Source: Deltaproteobacteria bacterium
Lineage (GTDB): Bacteria; Chloroflexota; Dehalococcoidia; Dehalococcoidales; BS750m-G39
Length of the DNA: 5,227 nucleotides
Direction: 5' to 3'
Assembly (NCBI GenBank): GCA_030606505.1
Contig: JAUWGI010000064.1
Location: 1-5,227 of the forward strand
Position 1 is the first letter of the stretch; each line of letters starts with the position of its first letter. Positions 5,062 to 5,227 of the stretch are shown here, in pieces. The translations under genes were made by a program, and so were the position numbers. The notes under the pieces are model-generated. The model was not told the origin of the DNA. It did not search any database and worked only from the letters and a program-made list of their open reading frames with translations.

Positions 5062-5227
5062 ACCCATTAAACAGGTGGATAAGGAGACTCTTTTCTCCCT
5101 TCTGGGAGCGGGGTCTTGTCCTGCTTTTAGAGGTTGTTTTGCTTTGGGCCCCCCCCCCCCCCACACAAAAAAAAGCTTTAGAACAGCGTTTTGTGGGGGG
5201 GCGCGACAAAAAAAACAAACCCCGGGG

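Larger units (their letters stand above)
4859..5227. other. Non-coding or low-quality contig-end sequence
   Basis: These 369 bases hold no credible gene. The one long minus-strand open frame gives a protein full of Pro, Gly, Ser and Lys runs dictated by homopolymers, and no family is recognisable. Contents are an inverted repeat (4857-4901), a G-rich tract (4932-4954), three small hairpins (5003-5017, 5041-5061, 5083-5098), a run of 14 C (5149-5162), runs of 8 A, and an imperfect C-rich/G-rich inverted repeat (5156-5168 with 5189-5201). The last roughly 100 bases differ sharply in texture from the rest of the window and look like assembly-edge error rather than biology; this is inference. Confidence 0.6.

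Noticed and set aside
5003..5098. The hairpins at the right edge as a CRISPR array.
   Set aside because: The three stems differ in sequence, so there are no identical repeats with spacers, and no cas genes are nearby.
4859..5218. A 119-codon minus-strand open frame upstream of plsC.
   Set aside because: Its composition follows homopolymers (Gly, Pro and Lys runs), it has no family features or ribosome site, and it passes through doubtful sequence.

Overview
The window reads as a piece of a GC-rich, probably anaerobic bacterial chromosome. It has tight operons, mixed ATG/GTG/TTG starts with strong Shine-Dalgarno sites, and several different acyl-CoA dehydrogenases (ACADs). A plsC-ispH pair in the MEP isoprenoid/phospholipid style of Firmicutes and Chloroflexota is also present. 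An uncultured Dehalococcoidia-like Chloroflexota is my best guess. That is inference from gene content only; no rRNA or other marker is present.

Left part (1-453, minus strand): the first 151 codons of a short-chain-type ACAD, running off the window's left edge. It starts at a TTG with a strong AGGAGG site. From 454 to 695 lies a divergent control region. One sigma70-like promoter points left (TTGACA/TATAAT, 19-bp spacer) and one points right (TTGACA/TAAAAT, 17-bp spacer). Both -35 boxes sit in the two arms of a perfect 11-bp inverted repeat (528-557), which looks like a shared operator.

Middle (696-3340, plus strand): a likely three-gene operon. The first gene encodes a 79-residue stand-alone AsnC/Lrp-type ligand-binding (RAM) domain with no DNA-binding part. 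Two non-identical ACADs follow. The first keeps a canonical FAD motif and a helix-G glutamate that can serve as catalytic base. The second lacks an obvious catalytic glutamate at either known position and has a degenerate FAD motif. This resembles two-gene heteromeric ACADs such as the mycobacterial FadE pairs, so the two products may form one enzyme. With the divergent ACAD this makes a small acyl-CoA oxidation locus, possibly controlled by a small-molecule sensor.

Right part (3345-4858, minus strand): plsC and ispH, overlapping by GTGA and therefore likely translationally coupled. They supply phosphatidic acid and isoprenoid precursors and are housekeeping genes. ispH ends only 4 bases from the end of the second ACAD of the plus-strand operon (convergent).

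Right edge (4859-5227): no credible gene. The stretch has an 11-bp inverted repeat at the plsC start, small hairpins about 40 bases apart, a G-rich tract and long homopolymers (14 C, 8 A). The last roughly 100 bases look like degraded contig-end sequence, so this part should be treated with caution.
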